From NCBI RefSeq assembly GCF_940670765.1, contig NZ_CALNVW010000016.1, positions 186,001-250,000 on the forward strand: 64,000 nt of DNA, in the 5' to 3' direction. Below are positions 62,477 to 64,000 of this stretch, in pieces. The position numbers and the translations under genes were made by a program. Below the pieces are notes generated by a model. The model ran no database searches. It was not told the DNA's origin and was given only the letters and a program-made list of their open reading frames with translations. Each line of letters opens with the position of its first letter. The stretch's first letter is position 1. The stretch comes from Streptomyces sp. A 4/2. GTDB taxonomy: Bacteria > Actinomycetota > Actinomycetes > Streptomycetales > Streptomycetaceae.

Positions 62477-63316
62477 GTGTCCACGCTGCCGACGACGGCC
62501 GAGGAACATCCGGAGAATCCCCGCGCCAGCCTCACTTTCGAAGGCAACACACTACTCTCGGCGCAGCAATTTACGGATTCGGGGTACATCGTATTGCCCG
62601 GCCTCATTCCCGAATCGCTGCAGGACCGGCTCAGGCCCGAAGTGGACCGCTGGGTGGACGACGGACTGCGTTCACGTTCCATAGCCGCCTGTGCCGACCA
62701 CGGCGCCGAAACCCCGCCGCCGCTCATGGAACTGGAAATGCCCGCACACGGTGAACTTCTCACTTACGAGCCGTTGTTACGGGTGATCGCGGATCTCATG
62801 GGCGCGCCGTTCGTCTTTCACCATCTGCACAGCGACCGGCACGGTCCCGGAGTTCCCGGAAAGCCGTGGCACCACGACCGTGAGCCCAACGACCGTGGCG
62901 ATCCGGAGCTGTTGATGGTGCACGCGCTGCATTATCTCGGTGGTCTCGACGGGACGATAGGAAGCCTCGCGATGGTGCCCGGGTCCCATCGTCGGCCCCG
63001 GAGCAAGTCCGCGTTCGCCCACCTCGGCAGCGCCGAGCTGCCCGGCGAGGTGGTGATCGACACGCTGCCGCCCGGCTCGACCGTACTGATCAACTCCGCT
63101 CTGCTGCACGCCCGCAGGCCCGCGCCGAGCCCGGCCGGTGCCGCTCCCCGCTATTTCGTCGACGCGTGCTACTGCCAGACGGGGGCACGCTGGCGTCCCG
63201 CGAAGCCGTACTGGCGGCAGATGCTCGCCACGGCCCGGACCCTCGGTCTCGACGGCGGGCGGTGGCCGGAACTCTTCGCCGAACGGCATTTCACCGAGTA
63301 CGCCCGGTCGGCGTGA
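62477..63316 (+). CDS. Phytanoyl-CoA dioxygenase-like Fe(II)/2-oxoglutarate oxygenase
   Basis: A 279-aa non-heme iron enzyme from GTG 62477 (GGAAGG at about 12 nt). FTDSGYIVLPGLIPESLQDRL opens the fold; iron ligands His132 and Asp134 lie in KPWHHDRE and the distal His211 in NSALLHARRP, with an Arg just after for 2-oxoglutarate. Such PhyH proteins hydroxylate or desaturate intermediates in secondary metabolism. It heads an operon with a DUF6309-like gene (15 bp gap) and an AMP-ligase. The substrate may be the acyl or aminoacyl unit activated by the ligase. Confidence 0.88.
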   Translation: MSTLPTTAEEHPENPRASLTFEGNTLLSAQQFTDSGYIVLPGLIPESLQDRLRPEVDRWVDDGLRSRSIAACADHGAETPPPLMELEMPAHGELLTYEPLLRVIADLMGAPFVFHHLHSDRHGPGVPGKPWHHDREPNDRGDPELLMVHALHYLGGLDGTIGSLAMVPGSHRRPRSKSAFAHLGSAELPGEVVIDTLPPGSTVLINSALLHARRPAPSPAGAAPRYFVDACYCQTGARWRPAKPYWRQMLATARTLGLDGGRWPELFAERHFTEYARSA

Positions 63317-63331
63317 GAAGGAGTGGCATCG

Positions 63332-63916
63332 ATGCAGATCATCGGTCCGGTCACATTCGACGAGGTGCTCACCGCCTTCCATCAGGACCATCCCGTGGCG
63401 CGTGACCACGGGAACAACACCAACCAGGACGCGGAGAATGTTCTCCTCCTGGCCGACAAGATGTTCGGCACCTGGTCGAAGGTACGGCTGACCCGTGCCG
63501 AATTCCGCGAAGTGATACTGCCCTGGCACCTCAGCGAGGGCGGTGGGTTCGAGCTCGTACCCCGCACCGGGCGGACGGTCGGCGAGGCCGCGGACCTGCT
63601 CAGCTCGCGTGCGGCGGAGCTGGCGGCGGCCAACCCCGTCTGCACGGCGAAGATCGCCCGGTTCCGTGACGCCCCCTTCTCCTCCATCTATCTGAGCACC
63701 CGCCCGGTGACCCACGACCACTACGCGGACCTCCCCACCGGCGAGGGCATCGTCCACCTCGACGGCCTGCACCGTCTGCTCGCCTGGGAACTGTCCGGGC
63801 GGCTGTCGCTCCCGGAGAGCCCGACCGTGTACATCGCCGGTGATCTCGCCCCGGGCGCCCCGGGTTCCGTGAGCGGCAGCACACCCGATGCCACAGCCGG
63901 AGGTCCACGAACATGA
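63332..63916 (+). CDS. DUF6309-like protein
   Basis: A 194-aa soluble protein from ATG 63332 (AGAAGGAG, 8 nt). TFDEVLTAFHQDHPVARDHGNNTNQDAENVLLLADKMFGTW, LPWHLSEGGGFELVPRTGRTVGEAADLL and EGIVHLDGLHRLLAWELSGRL recall the DUF6309 family found in actinomycete biosynthetic clusters; I recall this from memory and it should be confirmed. Several His and Asp residues (HLDGLHR) could form a metal site. Its stop overlaps the AMP-ligase start (ATGA), so both are co-translated. Function is unknown. Confidence 0.7.
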   Translation: MQIIGPVTFDEVLTAFHQDHPVARDHGNNTNQDAENVLLLADKMFGTWSKVRLTRAEFREVILPWHLSEGGGFELVPRTGRTVGEAADLLSSRAAELAAANPVCTAKIARFRDAPFSSIYLSTRPVTHDHYADLPTGEGIVHLDGLHRLLAWELSGRLSLPESPTVYIAGDLAPGAPGSVSGSTPDATAGGPRT

Positions 63917-64000
63917 CGGATGCGGACCGCTCCCGCACTTCGCTGCCCGAACTCCTCATACGCAACGCCCTGTCCCATCCGGACCGGCCCGCGCTCAGCG
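63913..64000 (+). CDS. AMP-dependent acyl/fatty-acyl ligase, N-terminus (cut by window edge)
   Basis: ATG 63913 overlaps the previous stop (ATGA); only 29 residues are visible. SLPELLIRNALSHPDRPALS is the typical opening of acyl-CoA synthetases and fatty acyl-AMP ligases, before the adenylation core. It would activate a carboxylic acid as adenylate for loading on CoA or a carrier protein. The assignment rests on this short piece and on context. Confidence 0.65.
   Translation, partial: MTDADRSRTSLPELLIRNALSHPDRPALS

Overview
The window is very GC-rich chromosomal DNA with densely packed, third-position-GC genes, GTG/TTG starts, frequent ATGA/GTGA overlaps and actinomycete hallmark families (SpoIIE-type phosphatases, MASE1, PspAB/HtpX, streptogrisin-like protease, prokaryotic phospholipase A2, GH92, DinB/DUF664, CYP105-like P450 with a 3Fe-4S ferredoxin). 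It looks like a Streptomyces accessory or arm-type region. No rRNA, tRNA, CRISPR array or insertion sequence was recognised.

Layout. 1-3808: truncated FAD oxidoreductase, a nine-TPR Ser/Thr kinase and an overlapping MpaB-like (DUF2236) oxygenase gene. 4017-9115: beta-glucoside locus (GH3 enzyme, MFS porter, divergent LacI repressor with two CACGTG-centred operators). 9404-10436: FhuF-like 2Fe-2S protein behind a cobalamin riboswitch and a 29-codon leader gene. 10444-16235: accessory block with an orphan 510-aa protein, a KAP-like membrane P-loop NTPase whose frame is broken by a triplicated 8-bp repeat, and a divergent-sequence protein kinase. 16534-31696: acyl-CoA dehydrogenase, aldo/keto reductase, secreted PLA2, PAS-GAF-SpoIIE phosphatase, DinB, secreted GH92, stand-alone LigD-type phosphoesterase, MFS porter, cold-shock protein, secreted S1 protease, SpoIIE phosphatase plus MASE1 membrane sensor. 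31769-41215: MarR with an MFS-isochorismatase fusion, GT-C-like membrane protein coupled to a KimA-like permease, PspAB/HtpX. 41356-42807: P450-ferredoxin operon. 43156-52639: two adjacent nitrogen-compound catabolic loci, each with an NCS1 permease, a hydrolase and its own regulator (IclR, TetR). 52678-60600: maltokinase-cap-like protein, lipoprotein peptidase, TetR/GH3 pair, orphan gene, cation/proton antiporter, DinB. 60779-64000: P450, PhyH dioxygenase, DUF6309-like protein and the start of an AMP-ligase, which looks like the left edge of a biosynthetic cluster.

The most unusual signals are (i) the GAGGTCCT triplication at 12601-12623. Losing one unit would fuse a well-initiated 62-codon frame to the KAP-like NTPase frame and give an intact protein of about 793 aa. 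This suggests phase variation, a recent inactivating slippage or an assembly error. (ii) The cobalamin riboswitch, leader peptide and FhuF arrangement. (iii) The in-frame transporter-hydrolase fusion that lacks the usual catalytic cysteine. (iv) A set of clean palindromes assigning operators to LacI, TetR and unidentified regulators. All assignments rest on reading the sequence; no database search was run.
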